A stretch of DNA of 5,014 nucleotides from positions 1 through 5,014 of the forward strand of contig JAGWNO010000140.1 in assembly GCA_028871235.1 (NCBI GenBank), in the 5' to 3' direction. The position numbers and the translations under genes were made by a program. Below, in pieces: positions 1-5,014 of the stretch. A model generated the notes under the pieces. It was given only the letters and a program-made list of their open reading frames with translations, did no database searches and was not told the DNA's origin. Position 1 is the stretch's first letter; every line of letters starts with the position of its first letter. Source of the DNA: Gammaproteobacteria bacterium. GTDB lineage: Bacteria > Pseudomonadota > Gammaproteobacteria > Natronospirales > REEB76.

Positions 1-505
1 AGGAATAGTACTCGGTGAGGTAGCCACCCACGGTGGGACCGAGGATCGGTCCCAGCATGATACCGACGCCGAATATGGCCATGGCCATGCCGTGTTTCTC
101 GCGCGGATAGCTATCCAGCAGGATGGCCTGGGAGATGGGCACCATGGCGGCACCGAACAGCCCCTGCAGCACGCGCAGCAGCACGATCTCGGTGAGCGAG
201 GTGGCGGTGCCGCACAGGAACGAGGCAATCACGAAGCCCACCATGCTGATCAGGTAGATGCGTTTGCGGCCGAAACGACCGGCGAGCCAGCCGGTGGGCG
301 GCGTCATGATGGCCGCACCCACTATATAGGAGGTGAGCACCCAGGAGATCTGGTCCTGGGTGGCCGACAGGGTGCCCTGCATGTTGGGCAGCGCCACATT
401 GGCGATGGTGGTATCCAGCACCTGCATGAGCGTACCCAGCATCACGGCGATGGTGATGAGCGCCGTGTGCTGTTTCAGGTCGGCCGGTTTGGGGAAATAA
501 TTCAT
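1..505 (-). CDS. emrB: DHA2-family (EmrB/QacA type) multidrug efflux MFS transporter, N-terminal part; 3' end outside window
   Basis: Inner-membrane drug:H+ antiporter, the pump component of an EmrAB-TolC type tripartite system. The reading frame is open from an ATG at 505 to the window edge, giving the first 168 residues of a protein that is usually about 500 residues with 14 TM helices. Visible MFS signatures: LDTTIANVALP at residues 30-40 (DHA2 motif D1 in TM1, with Asp31), GWLAGRFGRKR at 72-82 (motif A, the loop between TM2 and TM3), LLRVLQGLFGA at 109-119 (motif B, with Arg111 in TM4), and GVGIMLGPILGPTVGG at 146-161 (motif C, the antiporter signature in TM5). The start lies 11 bp after the emrA stop codon. 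No good Shine-Dalgarno is visible in that gap, so translation is probably coupled to emrA. Substrates cannot be deduced from this part. Family assignment is very secure; the symbol rests on family and on the emrA neighbour. Confidence 0.94.
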   Translation of the reverse strand, partial: MNYFPKPADLKQHTALITIAVMLGTLMQVLDTTIANVALPNMQGTLSATQDQISWVLTSYIVGAAIMTPPTGWLAGRFGRKRIYLISMVGFVIASFLCGTATSLTEIVLLRVLQGLFGAAMVPISQAILLDSYPREKHGMAMAIFGVGIMLGPILGPTVGGYLTEYYS

Positions 506-516
506 GGCTGCCGCTG

Positions 517-1584
517 TCAGTGGTTGGCGGCTTGGGCATCACCGGAGCGGAACAACGGGTTGTAGTGTGTGTCGATGGTCACTTCCGCACTCATGCCGGC
601 GCGCAGGTCAGGACCCCCTGATTGAGTGTCGATGGCGATGCGCACCGGGATGCGCTGCACCACTTTCACCCAGTTGCCGGTGGCGTTCTGGGCCGGCAGC
701 ACCGAGAATACCGATCCGGTACCCGGAGCAATGCTCTCCACCGTGCCTTGCCAGTGGTGGCCCGGATAGGTGTCCACGCTGATGTCAGCCTTCTGGCCGA
801 CGTGCACATGGGTGAGCTGGGTCTCCTTGAAATTGGCGTCGATCCAGCGCCTGCCGCTCATGACCAGCGCAAATACCGGCCGGCCGGCCGCGAGCACATC
901 GCCGGGTTTCACGTCCACTTCCGTCACCACTCCAGCAGCAGGTGCTTTAACCGTAGCGTAGGAGAGATCAAGCGCGGCTTGGTCACGTTGCGCGAGCGCG
1001 CCTCTATAGGCGGCTTGCCGGGTGACGGACAGTTCCGGGTTACCGCCCAGGGTTGCCATGATCTGGGCGATCTGTGCGCGCAACGCCACGGTGCGCTGTT
1101 CCGCCACAATGAAATTAGTCTTGAGGTCGTCCAGTTTGGCCGCCGCCACCACATTCTGCTTGACTAGATTCTCCTTGCGACGCACATCGCGGTGCAGATA
1201 GGCAACATTGGCTTCAGCGCCTTTGAGATCAGCCTGCGCGGCGATCAGCGCCTGCTGCTGGGCACGAATCTGGTCGCCGACATTCTTGAGGTTGGCGTTG
1301 GCCTGATCGAGAGCCAGCTGGAAGGGCGTGGGGTCGATCTGCAGCAGCACTTGACCAGGCCGTACCGTCTGGTTCTGGGTGACCGGTACGGCGATGACGC
1401 GGCCCGGGATCTGAGTGGCCACATCCACCTGATCCGCAACCACATAGGCATTGTCCGTATCCTGGTAGCGTGTGCTGTGCAGCCAGTACCAGAGGCCGAG
1501 GATGATGAGCAGCAGCGGACCTGCGATCATGAGGGCGAGGCGCCGCCGGCGCGGGTTCTCGAAGAAACGCGTGAACGGGTTCAT
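517..1584 (-). CDS. emrA: EmrA/HlyD-family membrane fusion protein (periplasmic adaptor of efflux pump)
   Basis: Adaptor of 355 residues that bridges the inner-membrane antiporter and the outer-membrane channel. A basic N-terminus (PRRRR, 11-15) precedes one TM anchor at about 16-36, and the rest is periplasmic. TDNAYV at 43-48 is the classic EmrA entry to the first half of the lipoyl domain (about 45-85). A long alpha-helical hairpin rich in Gln, Ala and Leu spans about 88-208. The second lipoyl half follows (ATVKAPAAGVVTEV, 210-223), then a beta-barrel with ANFKETQL at 250-257 and the EmrA-typical stretch GTGSVFSVLPAQNATGNWVK at 288-307. Length is close to that of E. coli EmrA (about 390). 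The frame stays open upstream to 1740, but that extension would cross the promoter region and the start of tolC, and only the ATG at 1584 leaves a normal short N-terminus before the anchor. It is first in the operon with emrB. Confidence 0.94.
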   Translation of the reverse strand: MNPFTRFFENPRRRRLALMIAGPLLLIILGLWYWLHSTRYQDTDNAYVVADQVDVATQIPGRVIAVPVTQNQTVRPGQVLLQIDPTPFQLALDQANANLKNVGDQIRAQQQALIAAQADLKGAEANVAYLHRDVRRKENLVKQNVVAAAKLDDLKTNFIVAEQRTVALRAQIAQIMATLGGNPELSVTRQAAYRGALAQRDQAALDLSYATVKAPAAGVVTEVDVKPGDVLAAGRPVFALVMSGRRWIDANFKETQLTHVHVGQKADISVDTYPGHHWQGTVESIAPGTGSVFSVLPAQNATGNWVKVVQRIPVRIAIDTQSGGPDLRAGMSAEVTIDTHYNPLFRSGDAQAANH

Positions 1585-1590
1585 GGCTTT

Positions 1591-1619
1591 TTGACATCCC
1601 TCGGGGGAGGTGGCAGAAT
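1591..1619 (+). promoter_or_regulatory. Predicted sigma70-type promoter of the tolC-tetR operon
   Basis: A perfect -35 TTGACA (1591-1596) is followed by a 17-bp spacer and CAGAAT (1614-1619, 4 of 6 matches to TATAAT). TGG immediately before the -10 supplies an extended -10 (TGn) element. The predicted start is near 1626, inside the palindrome at 1619-1639, and leaves a 5' leader of about 30 nt that carries the GGTGGG ribosome binding site of tolC (1644-1649, 6 nt from the ATG). The -35 box lies in the emrA leader. Prediction by eye only; the start site is inferred. Confidence 0.65.
1598..1602 (-). promoter_or_regulatory. Probable emrA ribosome binding site with unusually long spacing
   Basis: On the minus strand GAGGG is the only Shine-Dalgarno-like stretch before emrA. 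It lies 13 nt from the ATG at 1584, longer than the usual 5-9. An out-of-frame ATG (1595-1597) abuts it directly, too close to be served by this site. That ATG would open a 122-codon frame with no family features, so I treat it as non-coding. The placement suggests modest translation of emrA. Confidence 0.4.
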
Positions 1620-1639
1620 GGACTGGACGGTCTAGTCTA
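1619..1639. promoter_or_regulatory. Imperfect palindromic operator, probably bound by the TetR-family repressor encoded at 3050-3676
   Basis: Left arm TGGACTGGAC (1619-1628), centre G (1629), right arm GTCTAGTCTA (1630-1639). The arms are inverted repeats with 8 of 10 positions matching. Each arm is itself a tandem of one pentamer (TGGAC twice; GTCTA twice). The site includes the last base of the tolC -10, the whole emrA -10 and both predicted start points, so a bound protein would block both operons. Size and symmetry suit a TetR-family dimer, or two overlapping dimers. Assignment to this regulator is inferred from proximity. Confidence 0.65.
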
Positions 1640-1662
1640 ATTTGGTGGGTTTTCCATGTCAA
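1634..1662 (-). promoter_or_regulatory. Predicted sigma70-type promoter of the emrA-emrB operon
   Basis: On the minus strand a perfect -35 TTGACA (1657-1662) is followed by exactly 17 bp and TAGACT (1634-1639, 4 of 6 matches to TATAAT). The predicted start is near 1627, giving a leader of about 43 nt to emrA. The -35 box overlaps the first codons of tolC (from the T of its ATG), and the -10 box is the outer half of the right operator arm. It runs face to face with the tolC promoter, so two polymerases could not occupy both at once. Prediction by eye only. Confidence 0.62.
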
Positions 1663-3014
1663 ACCGGCGGGCTTTCTGTTTTTGTACCGGTCGCATCCTA
1701 CAACGGTACAGCCTGGGTTTTGTCGCCGCCACGGCCGCAATATTGAACCTGACGCCGGCCGGAGCCACCACCCTGAACGAAGCCTTGACGCAAGCCTGGA
1801 GCAGTAATCCCGGACTGCAGGCGCAGCGCGCCCGACTGGGCGTTGCCACGGAAAATGTCAAAGCTGCCAAGGGTGGCTACTATCCGCAAGTACAGCTGGT
1901 GGGCGGTATCGGCACCACTCATCAGGATGTCACCTCCAGTTTCTTCCCGGTGAGCACCATCGTGCTCAATTCCCGCAGTGTGGGTTTGGCGGTTGAGCAG
2001 CCGCTCTACGCGGGCGGCAAGATCGACGCCAGCGTGATGGCGGCCACGCACCTGCTGTCCGCCCAGCAGGCACAGTTGCACGCCATCGAAGAACGCGTGC
2101 TGCTGGACGCCACACGCGCCTACCTCGATGTACAGGAATCCCAGGCGGTTTTGCGGCTTGAGCAGAACAACGTGCGTCTGCTACAGCAGGCATTGGACGC
2201 CGCCCGGGCAAGTTTCCAAAACGGCGAAGTGACGCATACTGACGTGGATCAGGCGCAGGCACGACTCGCCGGCGCGCAGGCGGGAGTGATCCAGGCGCAG
2301 GGCGCGCTGGCTTCTGCCCAGGCCGATTACACACGCATCATCGGTCTGCCGCCGGATGATCTGGCCCCACCGGCATCGCTCACCGGGCTGCCGGCCAGTG
2401 AGCGGGATGCTGAACAGTTGGCGCTACGGAATTACCCGGTCGTCGCCGCGCAGTTCGCCGCCGCCGCCGCACAAAGCGACGTGGATTACGCCGAAGGCAG
2501 TCTCAAACCGTCCGTGACCTTGAGCGGTCAGGTGAGCGCTGCCCGTGAACCCGCGTTTCCTTTCGAGAAATATGACCAGCGCTCCATCATGCTGCAGTTT
2601 TCCATGCCGCTGTATCAGGGCGGCGCGCTGCGTTCGCAGGTGCGCGCGGCTCGCCACCAGGCGGACAGCCGTGAGCAGGATGCACTCGATGCCCAGCGGA
2701 CCGCGCGCGACCATGCCGTCCGCGCTTGGCAGGCTTATCAGACTGCCAAGTCGGGGCTTGCCGCCATCGATGTTCAGATCGTGGCGGCACAATCTGCCTA
2801 CGACGGTGTTCAGGCCGAATACCGGGAAGGCGAGCGCACCACACTGGATGTTCTTAACGCCGAGCAGGAGTTGCTCGGCGCGCAGGTGAATCATGTACGC
2901 GCCCGGCATGACGAGATCGCCGCCGAGTACGCCTTGAAGGCCGCCACCGGGCAGCTCACAGCCGCAGCTTTGCACCTGCCCGTGCGGCCAGTTGCCACCG
3001 GTCAGGCACAGTAA
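1656..3014 (+). CDS. tolC: TolC-family outer-membrane efflux channel
   Basis: Outer-membrane duct of 452 residues that completes the pump formed with the divergent EmrAB pair. A Sec signal peptide occupies residues 1-37: basic N-region with RR at 4-5, hydrophobic core at about 20-32, and the signal peptidase site AGA before T38. Two OEP repeats follow (about 40-230 and 255-440). Each has the strand motif typical of the family, LAVEQPLYAGGKID at 111-124 and LQFSMPLYQGGALRSQV at 313-329, plus long coiled-coil helices such as TRAYLDVQESQAVLRLEQN (153-171) and YREGERTTLDVLNAEQELL (389-407). FQNGEVTHTDVDQAQARL at 187-204 is the equivalent of the latter in repeat 1. Length fits TolC (about 450-490). 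The start at 1656 has GGTGGG 6 nt upstream and yields a normal signal peptide. No lipobox is present, so it is TolC-like rather than an OprM-like lipoprotein. Pairing with EmrAB is inferred from position. Confidence 0.94.
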   Translation: MSNRRAFCFCTGRILQRYSLGFVAATAAILNLTPAGATTLNEALTQAWSSNPGLQAQRARLGVATENVKAAKGGYYPQVQLVGGIGTTHQDVTSSFFPVSTIVLNSRSVGLAVEQPLYAGGKIDASVMAATHLLSAQQAQLHAIEERVLLDATRAYLDVQESQAVLRLEQNNVRLLQQALDAARASFQNGEVTHTDVDQAQARLAGAQAGVIQAQGALASAQADYTRIIGLPPDDLAPPASLTGLPASERDAEQLALRNYPVVAAQFAAAAAQSDVDYAEGSLKPSVTLSGQVSAAREPAFPFEKYDQRSIMLQFSMPLYQGGALRSQVRAARHQADSREQDALDAQRTARDHAVRAWQAYQTAKSGLAAIDVQIVAAQSAYDGVQAEYREGERTTLDVLNAEQELLGAQVNHVRARHDEIAAEYALKAATGQLTAAALHLPVRPVATGQAQ

Positions 3015-3049
3015 CCGCGTGCAGTCCTGAGCCGCAGAGGAATCGAGAG

Positions 3050-3676
3050 ATGAATGCCGTAACAGACAATCCCGGCGCCGCTGGCAAACGTGAGACCATA
3101 CTCGAAGCCGCCAGGACGGTATTTCTGGAGGTGGGATTCGGCGCTGCCAGCATGGATGCCATCGCCAGCGCAGCCAGGGTTTCCAAGCAGACCGTGTATA
3201 ACCACTTCGGTTCCAAGGAGGAGCTGTTTGCCGCCATGATCCGCGATACCTGCGACAGTATGACCGGAGCCTTCGCGGAAGCCGCCAAGGTGGGCAACCC
3301 GGAGGCAACCCTGCGGACCATCGCCCGTCATTTCATGCGCGTAATCTACTCGGAGGAAAAGCTGGCCATGCATCGCATCCTGATGGCCGAGGTGCCCCGC
3401 TTCCCGGAGCTGGGCCGCATCTACTACCAGTCAGGACCGGAGATTATCCGCAAATTTCTCGCCGACTACTTCACCGAGCAGACCAGTCGCGGCACTCTCA
3501 AGGTCGATAATCCGCGCATCACCGCCGAGCAGTTCATCGGCATGGTCACCGGTTGCCGGATTCGCGCCGAATTGGGCGTGGAGTCGCCGCCTGGTGAAGA
3601 ATTGCAGGAACGTTACATCGATAACGCCGTAACCATGATCATACGGGCTTGCCGCCCGGACCGGGCCGGCAGCTGA
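3050..3676 (+). CDS. TetR/AcrR-family transcriptional repressor with AefR-like C-terminal domain
   Basis: Ligand-responsive repressor of 208 residues. The N-terminal TetR DNA-binding domain spans about 12-60: helix 1 KRETILEAARTVFLEVGF (13-30), then the helix-turn-helix SMDAIASAARVSKQTVYNHF (34-53) and GSKEELFAAMI (54-64). The C-terminal part (about 80-200) carries RILMAEVPRFPELGRIYY (109-126) followed by a GPEIIRKFLADYF segment, typical of the AefR-like C-terminal family (Pfam TetR_C_7), which often controls efflux operons. The start ATG has AGAGG 9 nt upstream. It begins 35 bp after the tolC stop with no obvious promoter in the gap, and an intrinsic terminator follows its stop, so co-transcription with tolC is likely. 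If it binds the palindrome at 1619-1639, it represses emrAB, tolC and itself. The inducing ligand cannot be read from the sequence. Confidence 0.93.
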   Translation: MNAVTDNPGAAGKRETILEAARTVFLEVGFGAASMDAIASAARVSKQTVYNHFGSKEELFAAMIRDTCDSMTGAFAEAAKVGNPEATLRTIARHFMRVIYSEEKLAMHRILMAEVPRFPELGRIYYQSGPEIIRKFLADYFTEQTSRGTLKVDNPRITAEQFIGMVTGCRIRAELGVESPPGEELQERYIDNAVTMIIRACRPDRAGS

Positions 3677-3684
3677 CGCCCGGT

Positions 3685-3713
3685 AAAAAAACCCCGGCTT
3701 TGCCGGGGTTTTT
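3685..3713. terminator. Bidirectional intrinsic terminator between the tetR and YccA-like genes
   Basis: A perfect 7-bp G+C stem (CCCCGGC at 3692-3698, GCCGGGG at 3702-3708) with a 3-nt loop. It is flanked by seven A on the left (3685-3691) and five T on the right (3709-3713), so a U-tract follows the hairpin in either direction. It begins 8 bp after the tetR stop (3676) and lies 18 bp past the stop of the convergent gene (3732), serving both. Confidence 0.93.
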
Positions 3714-3731
3714 GTCTGCGGCTGACCCGGC

Positions 3732-4478
3732 TTATCGCCGGCTGTTGGACAGCAAACGCAGGATCTCCAGATACAGCCAGATGAGCGTCACCATGAGGGC
3801 GAAGGCGCCGTACCATTCCATGTAGCGCGGGGCACCCGCGGTCGCCTGCTTCGAGATCATGTCGAAATCCAGTATCAGGTTGAAGGCGGCGATGGCCACG
3901 ATAAACAGGCTGATACCGATGGACAGGCCGGTGTGGCCGTAGATCATCGAGATGTCCACATGGAACATGCTCACCAGCCAGGTGAGCGCATAGAAGATCA
4001 CGACGCCCAGGGTGGCGGCGCCCACCATCTTGTAGAGCCAGGGCGTGGCCTTGATAACACCGGTGCGGTACAGGATCAGCATGCCGAAGGCCACCGCCAG
4101 GGTTAAGGCCACCGCCTGGATGACGATGCCCGGATAGCGCATTTCGAACATGGCGGACACGCCGCCTATAACGAAGCCTTCGCAGATGGCATACAGCGGC
4201 GCAGTGATGGCCGCCCAGTTGGGCTTGAATGGCGTGGCGATGCCGAATATGAGGCCGCCGATGACGCCGCCGATCACATAGGGCATCACGCTGGCGGGAT
4301 CGTGGCTGGCGAAGAACCGCGACCAGCACCAGGCGGCGGTAAGCATCACCAGCACCAGCATGATGAAGCACTTGCTGATGGTACCGTTGAGCGTCATACG
4401 CTCGCCGGTTATCACGCCGGGGTTCAGCATGGCCCGGGCGCGCAGCGCGGGGTTACCGGTTTTCAATGGCATGGGCAT
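3732..4478 (-). CDS. YccA/Bax inhibitor-1 family seven-TM inner-membrane protein (COG4760-like)
   Basis: Integral membrane protein of 248 residues. It matches the bacterial YccA/Bax-inhibitor-like family (Pfam BaxI_1) rather than the shorter YbhL/YccA proteins. Family pattern: N-terminal NPALR (9-13) and MTLNGTISK (28-36), APLYAICEGFVIGGVSAMFE (93-112), YPGIVIQAVALT (115-126), MLILYRTGVIKAT (133-145), AAFNLILDFDMI (197-208), and the C-terminal block APRYMEWYGAFALMVTLIWL (216-235) followed by YLEILRLL. About seven hydrophobic segments lie near 35-53, 64-80, 88-109, 117-137, 150-170, 184-203 and 222-243. Acidic residues within or at membrane segments (Glu100, Asp204, Asp206) are the kind used for ion conduction or pH gating in structurally studied BI-1 homologues, but no function is established for this branch. 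The start at 4478 is favoured over the ATG at 4472 because AGGAT lies 6 nt upstream of it. It appears monocistronic. Confidence 0.92.
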   Translation of the reverse strand: MPMPLKTGNPALRARAMLNPGVITGERMTLNGTISKCFIMLVLVMLTAAWCWSRFFASHDPASVMPYVIGGVIGGLIFGIATPFKPNWAAITAPLYAICEGFVIGGVSAMFEMRYPGIVIQAVALTLAVAFGMLILYRTGVIKATPWLYKMVGAATLGVVIFYALTWLVSMFHVDISMIYGHTGLSIGISLFIVAIAAFNLILDFDMISKQATAGAPRYMEWYGAFALMVTLIWLYLEILRLLSNSRR

Positions 4479-4573
4479 GGGATCATCCTGTGATTGAGGT
4501 CATGGAGTTGGACATTTTCCCGCCAGTAAAGTTGCGGCACGGTCGGCTGCGGGGGCGGGTTACACTGTGCACC

Positions 4574-4579
4574 ATTATA
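4574..4579 (-). promoter_or_regulatory. Possible -10 element for the YccA-like gene
   Basis: On the minus strand a perfect TATAAT lies in the intergenic region about 95 bp upstream of the start at 4478. No recognisable -35 is found at 15-18 bp spacing (that position falls on GC-rich sequence at the start of the neighbouring gene) and there is no TGn extension, so this is only suggestive. Confidence 0.3.
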
Positions 4580-4597
4580 TAGCGGAGCGGCAACGGC

Positions 4598-5014
4598 GTG
4601 GCGGACCGGCGCATCTGGCACGAACACGATATCCTGGAGGCGTTGGCAGCGGGCGCCACGGTGGTGACCGCCAGCGAGCGGCTCGCCCGGGCCGTACGCC
4701 TGGCCCACGCAGAGGCACGACACGGCGGCGGCGAGCAGGTCTGGGAGCGTGCCGAGGTGCTGTCCTGGAACGGCTTGTTGCACATGCTGTTCACGCGACA
4801 CGAGGACGCGGCGCTGGATGGCGGCCCGCGGGGGCAAGCGCTGCGGTTACTGGACACTCACCAGACGGAAGCCCTGTGGGAAAGCGTGCTGCGCGACTCA
4901 CCTGCGGCCGCCGCCCTGCTGCAACCGGGGGTTACTGCGCAGGCGACGCAGCAAGCCTGGGCCCTGTGTCAGGCCTACGATCTCTCGCTTGAACGGATAT
5001 CCCAGCATGCCGAT
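4598..5014 (+). CDS. Probable DNA repair protein of the PD-(D/E)XK nuclease type (TIGR03623-like), N-terminal part; 3' end outside window
   Basis: The first 139 residues of an open frame that runs off the right edge. The opening resembles proteins annotated 'probable DNA repair protein', large (roughly 850-900 residue) homologues of AddB/RecB-type nuclease-helicases with a C-terminal PD-(D/E)XK nuclease. Visible pattern: TVVTASERLARAVRLAHAEA (21-40), VWERAEVLSWNGLLHMLF (48-65), LLDTHQTEALWESVL (84-98), and an Ala-rich helical stretch ending AWALCQAYDLSLE (120-132). The nuclease motif itself would lie beyond the window. The start is GTG: an in-frame TAG at 4580-4582 excludes anything longer, there is no ATG nearby, and GGAG (4584-4587) sits 10 nt upstream. 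The opposite strand and the +2 frame also stay open here, but only this frame gives a family-like protein. Transcribed divergently from the YccA-like gene. Confidence 0.85.
   Translation, partial: MADRRIWHEHDILEALAAGATVVTASERLARAVRLAHAEARHGGGEQVWERAEVLSWNGLLHMLFTRHEDAALDGGPRGQALRLLDTHQTEALWESVLRDSPAAAALLQPGVTAQATQQAWALCQAYDLSLERISQHAD

Noticed and set aside
92..1635. Long open frames on the plus strand opposite emrB and emrA (for example 92-565, 622-1167, 1192-1635)
   Set aside because: Their translations are low-complexity, rich in His, Gly and Arg, with no family signature. They mirror the high-GC codon bias of the two clearly recognisable minus-strand genes.
1585..1740. N-terminal extension of emrA to an upstream ATG at 1740
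   Set aside because: It would run antisense through the tolC start and both promoters and add 52 residues before the TM anchor; the ATG at 1584 gives a standard EmrA N-terminus.
1656..1770. Lipoprotein signal in the TolC-like protein, because of cysteines at residues 8 and 10
   Set aside because: The cysteines lie before the hydrophobic core and there is no [LVI]-x-[AG]-C lipobox; the AGA site at 35-37 fits signal peptidase I.
2424..3373. Minus-strand frames opposite tolC and tetR (2424-3308, 2956-3321, 3002-3373)
   Set aside because: They overlap two genes with complete, family-consistent products; the shadow products have no recognisable domain and no plausible ribosome binding context.
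3613..4371. 252-codon minus-strand frame overlapping the YccA-like gene
   Set aside because: It is His/Arg-rich with no membrane segments, runs into the end of tetR and crosses the terminator, whereas the overlapping frame gives a complete seven-TM family protein.
4567..4992. 141-codon plus-strand frame overlapping the 3' gene
   Set aside because: It is an out-of-frame shadow rich in Arg and Gly; the frame from GTG 4598 gives a recognisable DNA repair family N-terminus and stays open to the window edge.

Overview
The window is about 60% G+C and densely packed, with Proteobacteria-type genes throughout. The outer-membrane TolC-family protein implies a Gram-negative cell. The last gene resembles a DNA repair protein family that I associate with beta- and gammaproteobacteria. 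I infer a gammaproteobacterial chromosome with moderate confidence and cannot name the genus. There is no mobile element, CRISPR array, tRNA or rRNA.

Layout: (1) Positions 1-1584, minus strand: an emrA-emrB type operon. It encodes a periplasmic adaptor (membrane fusion protein) followed by a DHA2-family 14-TM drug/proton antiporter, whose C-terminal two thirds lie beyond the left edge. (2) Positions 1585-1655: a 71-bp control region holding two overlapping, face-to-face sigma70-type promoters and one imperfect palindrome that covers both -10 regions and both predicted start sites. (3) Positions 1656-3676, plus strand: a TolC-family outer-membrane channel followed by a TetR-family repressor with an AefR-like C-terminal domain. 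(4) Positions 3685-3713: a strong intrinsic terminator that works in both directions. (5) Positions 3732-4478, minus strand: a seven-TM YccA/Bax-inhibitor-1 family membrane protein. (6) Positions 4598-5014, plus strand: the first 139 codons of a probable DNA repair protein of the PD-(D/E)XK nuclease type.

The first four genes read as one functional module: a complete tripartite efflux pump (inner-membrane antiporter, adaptor, outer-membrane duct) plus its probable local repressor, split into two divergent operons that share one operator. The simplest model is that the TetR protein binds the palindrome at 1619-1639, silences both operons at once, and is released by a substrate of the pump. Because the regulator is downstream of tolC, it would also control itself. 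The two right-hand genes look like ordinary chromosomal neighbours with no evident link to efflux.

I see no previously undescribed system. The most noteworthy feature is the compact, nearly symmetrical promoter/operator arrangement between emrA and tolC.
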